Shown: in pieces, positions 17,625 through 25,435 of the stretch
How the letters are laid out: each line of letters opens with the position of its first letter
Position numbering within the stretch: the stretch's first letter is position 1
Source: Bog-473 sp963737745
GTDB lineage: Bacteria > Actinomycetota > Acidimicrobiia > Acidimicrobiales > RAAP-2
Direction: 5' to 3'
Assembly (NCBI GenBank): GCA_963737745.1
Contig: CAVTTR010000001.1
Span: forward strand, 1 to 64,000
Length of the DNA: 64,000 nt
The notes under the pieces: generated by a model
Seen by the model: only the letters and a program-made list of their open reading frames with translations
What the model was told of the DNA's origin: nothing
Database searches by the model: none
Program-made: the position numbers and the translations under genes

Positions 17625-18977
17625 TCAAACTGCGGTTTTGGTAGTCGCCGGTAAGCGGACGACAAATCGAGCGCCGCGAGAGCCGGCTGCTTCCACCCAC
17701 ACCTGCCCGCCGTACGCTTTCACGACCTGGGACACAATCGCCAAGCCGAGACCGGTGCCTCCATTGTTCCGGTTTCGCCGCGCTGTCGATTCGGGAAAAC
17801 CGCTCGAACACCATCGTGCGCAATGACTCAGGGATGCCTGGGCCATCATCAGTCACTACGAGAAACACATGATCGCCATGTTCACTGAGGCTGTAGGTAA
17901 TCCGACTCTCGGCATGGCGAACTGCGTTCGATGAAAGATTTTCCACGACGCGCATCATGTCGACTTCTCGGGCGAGGACCTGCCCACCGGACACACAGGA
18001 AGCGTCAATGTCAAGCGATGTGCTTTTGCGAAGCGCATCCACTTGGAGGAGTACAAGTTCATCAATATCAACGGGGCGGCTTGGGTTCTCATCTTCAGGA
18101 CCGCGAATCGAATCCAACTCTAAAAGCCCTTCGGCCATGAAGTCGAGATGCTTTACCGCGCTCAGCGCGACTTCATGGCTTCGTTCTAGACCGCCCAGTG
18201 TGTGATCGCCTGTCTCGAGCGCGCCCCGTATTCTGGCGATCGGGCTCCGCAGTTCATGACTGGCATCCGCAATGAACCGACGCTCCCTCTTCATGGCTAG
18301 TTGAAGTCGTTGGAGCATTTATTCATCGTGTCCACGAGTCGATCAAGTTCATCCCCGCTTCTCGGACTCGGCAGGCTCTCGTCCAGGTCATTCTCTGAGA
18401 TGTCCGCGACCGCCCGGCGAACCACCTCCACTGGCTTCATGGCTCTACCCACGACAAGCCAGATCAGCCCGCCCAAGACGACTGCAAGAATAGGGAGCAC
18501 AACCACTAGGAGCTGTGTGAGAGAGCTCTCGGCCGCGACAATCTGGTTTATCACCTGGTATTCAACCAGTATGGGGCCTGATCGCCCACCCAATCGTAGT
18601 TCAAAGGCTCGCAGATGCCCGAAACGCCGATCGTAGAATGTGGACATCCGTGGTATTGAACCCGGCGAATTTACATTGATGAGGGGCTTCATTCCCTGGA
18701 GATTTGCGCTCGATCCCAAAAGGGTCCCGTTGGGCGAGAAAAGTTGCCCAAGCTGACCGGCGGGACTTGTTGCGGGCGGATAGTGATGGCTCTTGAGTTG
18801 GGTCTGCACATACGTCGATTCATTCACGAGGCTCCTATCCACCTGCTGGAGGAGGTGGGTCTGGACCGAATGCAACAACACGAGAGCGACGAGGAAGAGA
18901 ACGACAACCACCACGATCATCGCGAGGGACGTGATCCGAAAGCGAATCGATCGAACGAAGTCCCACCGGTGTATCAC
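17625..18977 (-). pseudogene. Sensor histidine kinase, two frameshifts
   Basis: This would be the membrane kinase partner of the regulator encoded upstream; its GTG overlaps the regulator stop (GTGA). The N-terminus has a helix rich in valine (about residues 14-38), an extracytoplasmic sensor and a second helix (LLVVVLPILAVVLGGLIWLV), then HAMP. Near 18305 one A is missing in AATAAATG; the next frame gives MLQRLQLAMKRERRFIADAS and the H box SHELRSPIARI. The N box is NLSSNAVRHAE. Near 17785 the frame changes again, into GGTGLGLAIVSQVVKAYGGQ and the C-terminus ARFVVRLPATTKTAV. All motifs survive in one frame or another. Confidence 0.8.
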
Positions 18978-19654
18978 TTTGTAGCCTCAACGAAAAACCG
19001 ATATCCGACGCCGTGCACGGTCTCGATGATCTTTCGGCCGAACTGCGGCTCCAACTTCTTCCTCAGGTGTCGCACATACACTTCAGCAATATTGCTATCC
19101 CCTTCGAAGTTCTCTCCCCAGATTCCAAAAACAAGGTCGCTCTTGGCGACGGTGGACCCCTCGCAGCCCATCAGGTACGCCAGAACCTCGACCTCGCGAC
19201 CTGAGAGCTGAACCTCGGTCGAACGATAGGTGCAAAGGTGACGCACTGGGTCCAATGTGATGCCATCAACGCTAAGACTGGTTTTGTTGAAGAGCTTGGC
19301 ACGCCGGACCAACGCTCGCACATGGGCGAGAAACACCACAGTCGAAACCGGCTTGGTCAGGTAGTCGTCTGCACCAGTGTCGAGACTTTCGGCCTCGTCC
19401 CACTCTCCGGCCTTCGCGGTGACCATCAGGATCGGAACCAGGCTTCCAGAGGCGCGAATGTCGGCACAAACCCGAAACCCGCTCATGGCGGGTAACATGA
19501 TGTCGAGCACGACGAGGTCGTATTCATGCGAACGCGCCTTCTCGAGTCCCGTCACTCCATCCGACGCCACGTCGCAAGCGAAGCCCGCTGTGTCGAGCGC
19601 GCGGCACAGATTTTCCGCCAAGTTGCAGTCATCCTCTACAACAAGTATTCGCAT
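18974..19654 (-). CDS. OmpR/PhoB-family response regulator
   Basis: This is an intact regulator of about 226 aa. It starts MRILVVEDDCNLAENL at 19654 behind GGGAGG. The phosphoacceptor is in LVVLDIMLPAMSG and the conserved lysine in DDYLTKPVST. The DNA-binding domain shows VQLSGREVEVLAYLMGCEGS, VFGIWGENFEGDSNIAEVYV and HGVGYRFF. The 3' end overlaps the kinase gene start. Upstream, an inverted repeat TTCTGAA-N6-TTCAGAA (19756-19775) and two GTTCAGC elements (19903, 19923) are possible binding sites. Confidence 0.92.
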   Translation of the reverse strand: MRILVVEDDCNLAENLCRALDTAGFACDVASDGVTGLEKARSHEYDLVVLDIMLPAMSGFRVCADIRASGSLVPILMVTAKAGEWDEAESLDTGADDYLTKPVSTVVFLAHVRALVRRAKLFNKTSLSVDGITLDPVRHLCTYRSTEVQLSGREVEVLAYLMGCEGSTVAKSDLVFGIWGENFEGDSNIAEVYVRHLRKKLEPQFGRKIIETVHGVGYRFFVEATK

Positions 19655-20206
19655 CTTGGCGTGCCTCCCAACTGAGCCCGAGGCCTTACTCGGAACATAG
19701 GAAACGATGGTACTGCTCGGCTCGGCTTCCGTTGATGGCTCCGCCGCCCGCTTGCTTCTGAACAATCATTCAGAACTGGCCCATCAGGAGCAATCGTTGG
19801 CTGAGTACTCAGGCTGGCACGACTTCGGTGCATGACTTGAGGTTGGTTTTTTGGCCTCCGCGCCGTTCCCTCAGCGTCAGTCTCATTACTTCCTGAGACC
19901 ATGTTCAGCATCTTTAAGGCGGGTTCAGCTGGTTTCGCCGGTTCTTCCGAGGAGTTGATTACCCTCCGCAGCGTGTCTCGCTATGCAGCTTTGAAATTGC
20001 AGTTCTTGCGAGATGCACGATGTCGTCTCGCGCAACTGTAGATCGTGCGACCCACGAGAGTCCTGCCGCTGATCCGCCACATCGCGACCACGGGTGAATC
20101 GGCCAATCCGAGCACTTCGTCGGCACTAGTTCGAAATGCTGAGAACAGGCTCTCAACACCCTCTGTCCCGCGCCCACCACGCTGATGCAGTTCGCTTAGA
20201 ACGCGG
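19655..20206. other. Intergenic region between regulator and SGNH gene
   Basis: This 550-bp region between divergent genes probably holds both promoters. I see an inverted repeat at 19756-19775 and GTTCAGC repeated at 19903 and 19923 (20-bp spacing). No further gene is supported. Confidence 0.45.
19756..19775. promoter_or_regulatory. Inverted repeat upstream of response regulator
   Basis: The perfect 7-bp arms TTCTGAA and TTCAGAA are separated by CAATCA. It lies 100 bp upstream of the response regulator start. A role as operator is inference. Confidence 0.4.
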
Positions 20207-20989
20207 ATGCTCGACACAAGGACGCTGGGTTTGGCGTTAAACCGAGGCGTGGTCGTGGGGATCGTCGTATTTATCCTCATGATGGGAGCACCATCCTCGA
20301 CCGCCAACTCGGCCAGCGCACGACCTAATGACCTCAAGGTTGCTCTTATTGGGGACAGCATTGCGGTGCAACTTGCGAAGGACCTCAGAAACTCCACCTT
20401 TGATGGACCTCGTGGCGTGACGTGGGCGATCACGGCTCAACCAGGAGCAGGCTGGGGAGAGGGAGAGAATGCTCAGGGGAACTGGCCGCTCGATGTCGTA
20501 CAGGGGCACACTGTGGCACAACGAGTCCGAGCAGCGGCAAGGCGTCGCCCGTCGGCCGTCGTTATAGAGCTTGGAACGAATGATGCCCTGCGGGCCGCAT
20601 TCGCTTATTCGCTGAACAACGGAACCCAGCTGACCGCACGCATCGATGGCACCGACGACAACATTCGAAACGTCGTGAAACTAGCCAGTTCCCTGTCTCC
20701 CTGTGTGGCATTGGTTTCTCCGAGCTACTACCCGACAACGGTATTCGGCGGGGGACAGTATTACTCGGCGACGGCCCTTCAGATACGAACGGTTCTCATG
20801 AATGAAGAATCCAAGGTGGCCCATCACTGGGTAGTGCTTGCCGATTGGGCAGCCCTATCGTCAACCCATCTCCTTCCCGATGGCTCGCCAAAGGGCTGGT
20901 TTACCGCAGACGGTCTGCACCCGAACGCGAATGGGTTGGCGGCACTTGCGCAGCTGATCATCCGGACGGTGAAAACGTGCCCGCAGTGA
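20207..20989 (+). CDS. Secreted SGNH/GDSL hydrolase
   Basis: This 260-aa protein has an N-terminal signal segment (GVVVGIVVFILMMGAPSSTA) and the SGNH blocks: GDSIAVQLAKDL (nucleophilic Ser), a Gly-rich segment (AQPGAGWG), ELGTNDALR (Asn of the oxyanion hole) and DGLHPNANG (Asp/His). This supports an exported esterase, acetylesterase or lipase-like enzyme; the substrate is unknown. It is transcribed away from the second two-component system, which may control it. Confidence 0.85.
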   Translation: MLDTRTLGLALNRGVVVGIVVFILMMGAPSSTANSASARPNDLKVALIGDSIAVQLAKDLRNSTFDGPRGVTWAITAQPGAGWGEGENAQGNWPLDVVQGHTVAQRVRAAARRRPSAVVIELGTNDALRAAFAYSLNNGTQLTARIDGTDDNIRNVVKLASSLSPCVALVSPSYYPTTVFGGGQYYSATALQIRTVLMNEESKVAHHWVVLADWAALSSTHLLPDGSPKGWFTADGLHPNANGLAALAQLIIRTVKTCPQ

Positions 20990-21018
20990 CCTTTGCACGG
21001 ATGTCAGTTGTACTGAGG

Positions 21019-21037
21019 CCCATGGCAGTTCCATGGG
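21019..21037. terminator. Hairpin downstream of SGNH hydrolase
   Basis: The perfect inverted repeat CCCATGG-CAGTT-CCATGGG lies 30 bp after the hydrolase stop. There is no T tract, so it is only a possible terminator. Confidence 0.3.
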
Positions 21038-21203
21038 AAGCTGATAGCGCACGGAACAAACCAGTGAATACCCGCGCAAACTCTAAGGGATCTTCGGATC
21101 CGAAATCTAATAACCTTAGCGTTGGTCGACCAACCCTTTGACCTGGACAGTCGAGTGCGCGAGTTTGACCTTGACCCAGTTTTCAGGACCACCGTTATGA
21201 GAG

Positions 21204-21411
21204 TCAGGTCTGCATAGATGCTGCTGTTGTTAAGTGTAGAGCTTCGAATTCGACTGGGGGGACGTAGCCGAGCGAGCTGTGTAGGCGTTCGGGGTTGTGG
21301 AAGTGCTCGATCCACTCGGCGATGGCGATGGACAGCTCGATCTTGGTCCGCCATTTCTTGCGGTTGAGAAGCTCGATCTCTGGGCTGGTCCATCGATCGG
21401 CGCTGCGAGAC
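21204..21411 (-). pseudogene. IS3-family transposase, C-terminal fragment
   Basis: This frame carries the end of an IS3-type OrfB: ELLNRKKWRTKIELSIAIAE, then WIEHFHNPERLHSSLGYVPP and VEFEALH, a standard tail of the integrase core. Everything N-terminal is missing, cut exactly where the duplicated 2.18-kb block begins (21412). It differs from the transposase at 23799, so the two come from different IS3 members, and it points the other way. No promoter or start belongs to it. Confidence 0.82.
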
Positions 21412-21523
21412 GGCACACTGTTGATCCTGTGGCTCTCAACACCCGTCACGTTCACGGTAACGACATGTGGTTGACCCGATAATCCGGGAGGCCGGTCTCA
21501 TGGACTGGTGCTAACACCAGTCG

Positions 21524-22507
21524 TTAGCGCGACCGTATCTGGGTCCAAAGTCGGAGTTCTCGAACCACGCCGGCCACGGCGGTACCCATTGCAACGACCA
21601 TCAGAAGCACTGTGGCAATGAGCAAGATGTCCCACTTCGAGCCCGGGGCGCCCCCTGGGCTGGCGTTCAAAAATGAAGGCGCGTCTTTCGCCATTGCTCC
21701 CCACCAGACCGCTGTGGCACCGACCATTACCACCATCGCCGCGGCGACGGCGGCAGCCATTGTGGCCTCCGCTCTGAGAAGCGCAGTCGAGAACTCCAAC
21801 CGCCTGCCTGCCGCAACCGCCGCAACAGTCCACAGTGTCAACGTGATGATGATGAGTCCCGCCCAGATCAGAAATAGCGCTCCGTACCAGTGGATGCCGC
21901 CGTTACGTTGATGCGGCGTGAGGTGGTGCGCCCACAACAAAAGTGGCACCGTCGTTGCAATGGCCAGGGCGCTGCAGGAGACGGCGCGCAAGAAATGGCT
22001 GCGCAGAGAGCGCCAGCCGCCAGTTCGCAGGAATCGCACGAAGGCAGGGATGGCGAGAACGGCCCCGGCGACCACGAGGACGCCAGCCACGCCAGCCACG
22101 CTTTGGAGCACCGTGAACGCGAGGTCAGGTACACGATGAGCACCAGGGCGATGTGGCAACGCTTCATCGAAATGCTCAGAGAATTTGGCGAAGCTGGCCC
22201 CTGCGATCACGAAGGCCGTCCAAGCGGCTAGAACTACCAGCGCTCCAGCCCGAATGCCGTCTGCTGCCGACGCAGAGTCCCCGGTTAGTCCCGATCGCCT
22301 GGCTCGCTGTCGGAGCCCACCGGTGACAAGGCTGAGCCGAACCAGCATCGGGAGATGACTGCCGTACTCGTCGTCGAGCAGGGTGATGAATTCGTCCCCG
22401 TATCGGGCGCGCCATGATTGCGGATACCAGCGGAGACGGGGATCGCCAGATCTTGAAGTCATGTTCCCCTCATCATCGTCGTTTGCCCTCGGCGCCTCGG
22501 TTCGCAT
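21524..22507 (-). CDS. PadR-linked six-helix membrane protein, copy 2 (intact)
   Basis: This protein of about 327 aa is the undisrupted version of the gene at 2907-3891. A soluble N-terminal part (RWYPQSWRARYGDEFITLLD) is followed by six hydrophobic helices, among them ALVVLAAWTAFVIAGASF, VLVVAGAVLAIPAF and ILLIATVLLMVVAMGTAVAG. The start overlaps the padR stop. A GTG one codon upstream is an alternative. The function is unknown; the PadR coupling suggests that the regulator controls its level. Confidence 0.85.
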   Translation of the reverse strand: MRTEAPRANDDDEGNMTSRSGDPRLRWYPQSWRARYGDEFITLLDDEYGSHLPMLVRLSLVTGGLRQRARRSGLTGDSASAADGIRAGALVVLAAWTAFVIAGASFAKFSEHFDEALPHRPGAHRVPDLAFTVLQSVAGVAGVLVVAGAVLAIPAFVRFLRTGGWRSLRSHFLRAVSCSALAIATTVPLLLWAHHLTPHQRNGGIHWYGALFLIWAGLIIITLTLWTVAAVAAGRRLEFSTALLRAEATMAAAVAAAMVVMVGATAVWWGAMAKDAPSFLNASPGGAPGSKWDILLIATVLLMVVAMGTAVAGVVRELRLWTQIRSR

Positions 22508-22875
22508 CACGCCAGTCTCGGACGAGGGGTCCGCACCATCCCGAGCCGAGCTTGTCCTACCTCGACGAGCTCACGCATCTGGGCCAGAGAATCGGCAAGA
22601 GCCTGCGAGCCTGCGGCCGTGATCCGGTAGGGGCGTCGGCGGTCGTCGGATTCGAGCGGCTCGATAAGCCCACGCTCTTCCAACCTGGTGATAGCACCGT
22701 AGAGTGCCCCGGGGCCGAGTTTCACACCGGCGAAATCTTCGATGTCCTTGAGCAGCGCGTGTCCATGCTTGGCTCCGCCAGCAAGGCTTGTGAGGATCAG
22801 CGTCGGTGGGTCGTTCGTTCGGCGCCGAACATGAGGCTTTTCACGGTTGGCGTTATTCGAATGGGCGTCTCGCAT
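22507..22875 (-). CDS. PadR family transcriptional regulator, copy 2
   Basis: This is the second copy of the winged-helix repressor at 3891-4259. The protein appears unchanged: the only difference I noticed in the gene (C for G near 22707) leaves the residue as Gly. The two palindromes upstream (22889-22918) are kept too, so both loci should answer to the same repressor, doubling its dose. Confidence 0.88.
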   Translation of the reverse strand: MRDAHSNNANREKPHVRRRTNDPPTLILTSLAGGAKHGHALLKDIEDFAGVKLGPGALYGAITRLEERGLIEPLESDDRRRPYRITAAGSQALADSLAQMRELVEVGQARLGMVRTPRPRLA

Positions 22876-22888
22876 GATCGCCACACTA

Positions 22889-22918
22889 CTACTTACTATG
22901 TAGCTACGCAATACGTAG
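22889..22918. promoter_or_regulatory. Tandem palindromes, probable PadR operator, copy 2
   Basis: The two adjacent CTAC-N7-GTAG palindromes are identical to those at 4273-4302 and sit at the same distance from the padR start. Confidence 0.62.
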
Positions 22919-22977
22919 ATCACGTCGTTCCGAGACAACAGCGGCCATCTTGGGGTGCAAACGAAGGCGGCGGGTCG

Positions 22978-23594
22978 TCAAATCGTCTCAACATTACGTC
23001 TTCCGGATCGACCATTGAGATCTTCACTTTCGGTCCGCTGTGACAGCTCAATGCGTACCCTTATTCCACCCTCAGGAAGGCTGGTTGCCACGATCGAGGC
23101 GTTGTGAGCATCGACCACGGATCGGACAATTGAAAGGCCCAGCCCGACACCCCTCCGCCCGCTGGTCCGGTACTCACCTCGTTGAAATGGCTCGAAGAGC
23201 GAGGGGATGCGCATCTCGGAAACGAAGGGCCCGCTGTTGGTGACATCGAGAAAAACCCTTCCATTACGAGCGCCGGTTTGCACCCGAATCCATCCTCCAT
23301 CAGTGTTGTGCAGCACGGCGTTGTCAATCACATTGGCGACCATGCGCTCTAGAAGGACGCGGTCGCCCGTGACGCCGGCTTGATGGAGGTCGACTTCTAC
23401 GTCTAATTGGTGTTCAGAAATGGAGTGGACCACATTCTCCAACGCGTCCTCGGCCGCGGTAGACAGGTCCAAGTACTCGCGGCCCGTCAGTCCCTGATCG
23501 CTGGTGGCCAGCACCAGCAACGCATCAATGGTCTGCTCGGCGTGATCGATCGATCGACGGATCTTGGCGGCCATCAGCGTGATCTGCTCAGGTG
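22978..23594 (-). pseudogene. Histidine kinase, C-terminal fragment
   Basis: This is the duplicated 3' part of the kinase gene at 4362-5651. It keeps the end of the dimerisation region and the ATPase domain (MVANVIDNAVLHN, RRGVGLGLSIVRSVV) but lacks the membrane segments and the phosphoacceptor histidine. An internal ATG at 23574 could still give a 198-aa ATPase domain. The break is at the junction with the IS3 element. Confidence 0.85.
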
Positions 23595-23802
23595 CTCCGA
23601 AGTGGCCGGGGACCTCGGCCTAACCGTCAGCGCGGTGAGGCGTTGGGTGGCCCAGGCCGACATCGACGCCGGCCGCCGACCGGGTATGACCTCAGAAGAG
23701 CATTCTGAGCTGGTCCAACTGCGAAAAGAGAACCGGGTGTTGCGCGAAGAACGTGACATCTTGAAGCGAGCCACAGTTTTCTTCGCCAAGGAGACCCGAT
23801 GA
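23595..23802 (+). pseudogene. IS3-family orfA, 5'-truncated
   Basis: The frame encodes the end of an OrfA helix-turn-helix protein: EVAGDLGLTVSAVRRWVAQA, followed by a leucine-zipper-like stretch (LVQLRKENRVLREERDILKR) and ATVFFAKETR. The N-terminal helix of the HTH is missing at the junction with the duplicated block. Its TGA overlaps the orfB ATG (ATGA). Confidence 0.85.
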
Positions 23803-24707
23803 AGCTGTACCCCTTCATCGAGGCGGAGAAGGCTGAGCAGGACGGCAATGTCGCCATGGCGTGCCTGCTGCTCAAGGTCTCCCGTTCCGCCTACTACGAG
23901 TGGTCCAAGCACATCCCAACGGCGCGTGACCTCTCCGACGCCGAACTCGGCGACAAGATCGTCGACATCCACACCAAGAGCCGCCGGACCTATGGGGCAC
24001 CGCGGATCCTCACCGCGCTGGCCGAAGACGGCATCTGTGTCGGGCAAAAGCGCGTGGCCCGTCTCATGGTCCGTCGGGGGCTCGTCGGGCGCTGCAAGCG
24101 CCGCTTCAAGGTGACGACGACCCCTGACCCAGAGGCAACGTCGCTCGCTCCGGACCTGATCAAGCGGAACTTCGTGCCCCAAGCCCATGAGATCGACACG
24201 GCCTGGTGCGGCGACATCACCTACATCCGCACTTGGGAGGGTTGGCTCTACCTGGCCACGGTCATCGACCTGGCCAGTCGGCGGGTGGTCGGCTTCGCCA
24301 TGGCCGATCACATGCGCACCGAGCTGGTCTGCGATGCCTTGGAGATGGCCATTGCCCAACGCAAGCCCGCTGCAGGTCTGAAATTTCATTCCGACAGGGG
24401 GTCCCAATACACGTCGGAGACATTTCGGGAGCTCCTGAGGCAACACCACGTCGTCCAATCGCTCTCCCGGCCCCGCCAATGCTGGGACAACGCGGTGGCC
24501 GAAAGCTGGTTCGCCACCTTGAAAGAGGAGTTGATTTACCGCCAGGGATGGCCGACCCGCACCATGGCCCGCCGGGCCATCTTCGAATTCATCGAAGTGT
24601 TCTACAACCGGCAACGTCTGCACAGTTCGCTTGGCAATCTCACGCCGATCGCCTACGAAGAAAGGAGACGCAAGCACTCCGCACATACCGACACTCAAGC
24701 GGCATAA
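23799..24707 (+). CDS. IS3-family transposase OrfB
   Basis: This 302-aa DDE transposase shows a complete catalytic triad: Asp in WCGDITYI, Asp in FHSDRGSQY and Glu in NAVAESWFATLKEEL. The N-terminal part has the usual HTH_21 segment (SRSAYYEWSK, KSRRTYGAPRI). The C-terminal tail is VFYNRQRLHSSLGNLTPIAY. IS3 elements normally make an OrfAB fusion by frameshifting; because orfA is cut, the element is probably not autonomous, although OrfB itself is intact. Confidence 0.93.
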   Translation: MKLYPFIEAEKAEQDGNVAMACLLLKVSRSAYYEWSKHIPTARDLSDAELGDKIVDIHTKSRRTYGAPRILTALAEDGICVGQKRVARLMVRRGLVGRCKRRFKVTTTPDPEATSLAPDLIKRNFVPQAHEIDTAWCGDITYIRTWEGWLYLATVIDLASRRVVGFAMADHMRTELVCDALEMAIAQRKPAAGLKFHSDRGSQYTSETFRELLRQHHVVQSLSRPRQCWDNAVAESWFATLKEELIYRQGWPTRTMARRAIFEFIEVFYNRQRLHSSLGNLTPIAYEERRRKHSAHTDTQAA

Positions 24708-24738
24708 TCAATCTGTCCGTCAAAGCGGGTCAAGCCCA

Positions 24739-25365
24739 TCCTCTGGTGCATTGGAATTGAGACCAATGCACGCCGAGGGTCCCGCAACGGTCATCGAAGA
24801 GCGACCCACGGGGGACTGTCCCACCCAAGACGATCGAATTCCGCTTCGACTGCCTCGGCGTGTTCAGGGTGTATATGCGGGTGTTGAATCATTGGTTAGG
24901 AACGGTCGGCGGGTAGTCGCAATATCCGCCTGTTGCTTCTCGGCTCTGATTCTGTCTCGAGCAACGTATTAGTTCGCAGTCCTGAATTCGATCGCCAAGT
25001 GTCTCGAGTGAAGTCCCGCCTCCCTTGCGCAACTGTGTGACTCTATTCAATAGCCCTTAGTCAAGGGGACTCGCGCGTTCGTACGGGTTGTGGTGCTGGA
25101 ATCATACAACTTGGCCAGTGCTCCTAGTCGTGACCGGAGCACCCTCGATCGGTCCGAGCGGGCAGGCTCGAAGGTCGATGCAGATGATAAAGTCGGAGCT
25201 GTTTGCAGACTCGGAAGTCGAGCCGCCTGCATCATCTGCACGAGGCGGCGATCGGGTATGAGAAAGAGTCTTTAACTCGGTAAATCGCTCGGATGTCAGT
25301 GGTACGACAGGGTCGTTGCCATTTCCAGTTTCCGCTATCCCTGGACCGTGGTCAACGAGGCTTTG
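24739..25365. other. Intergenic region between IS3 remnant and catabolic operon
   Basis: No supported gene is seen. A long-range inverted repeat, TGCAGATGAT (25179-25188) and ATCATCTGCA (25231-25240), with further pairing inside, could form a stem-loop. It may be an old element end or a structured RNA; neither is established. Confidence 0.35.
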
Positions 25366-25402
25366 CCGCCTTGACAACCTAGCGATTGCTTGGCTACCAT
25401 TC
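25366..25402 (+). promoter_or_regulatory. Promoter/operator of the acyl-CoA ligase-Liv operon
   Basis: TTGACA (25371-25376) and TACCAT (25395-25400) are separated by 18 bp, a good sigma70-like arrangement. The 37 bp around them are repeated with one mismatch at 44350-44386, upstream of the Liv-type binding-protein gene. The spacer contains ACCTAGCGATTGCT, related to AnCAAGnnCTTGnT sites elsewhere in the window. The ATG at 25436 follows 36 bp after the -10. Confidence 0.75.
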
Positions 25403-25435
25403 GCGGCTTCGGCATCGGACCTGGGGGTCACATTC

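Larger units (their letters stand above)
21412..23594 (+). repeat. 2.18-kb segmental duplication, copy 2
   Basis: This block is nearly identical to 2795-4978. It begins at GGCACACTG, directly after an IS3 transposase fragment, and ends at CTCAGGTG, directly before a truncated IS3 orfA. The kinase gene is cut within its coding region, so this copy is the derived one, while its membrane-protein gene is open where copy 1 has a frameshift. Confidence 0.95.
23595..24738 (+). mobile_element. IS3-family element, left end missing
   Basis: The element contains truncated orfA, complete orfB and a likely right terminal region around 24714-24738 (TGTCCGTCAAAGCGGGTCAA and on). The left terminal repeat is not found; instead the duplicated padR block abuts it at 23594/23595. 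Loss of the left end suggests that a deletion or one-ended event made the junction. Confidence 0.8.

Noticed and set aside
19981..20433. Minus-strand 150-aa gene
   Set aside because: It lies antisense to the SGNH gene start and has no recognisable domain.
21412..23594. Composite transposon carrying padR
   Set aside because: The two flanking IS3 pieces are of different members, in opposite orientation, and both truncated, so no simple composite transposon is present.
23574..24698. Minus-strand 374-aa gene
   Set aside because: It is the antisense shadow of the IS3 transposase, whose DDE motifs are on the plus strand.
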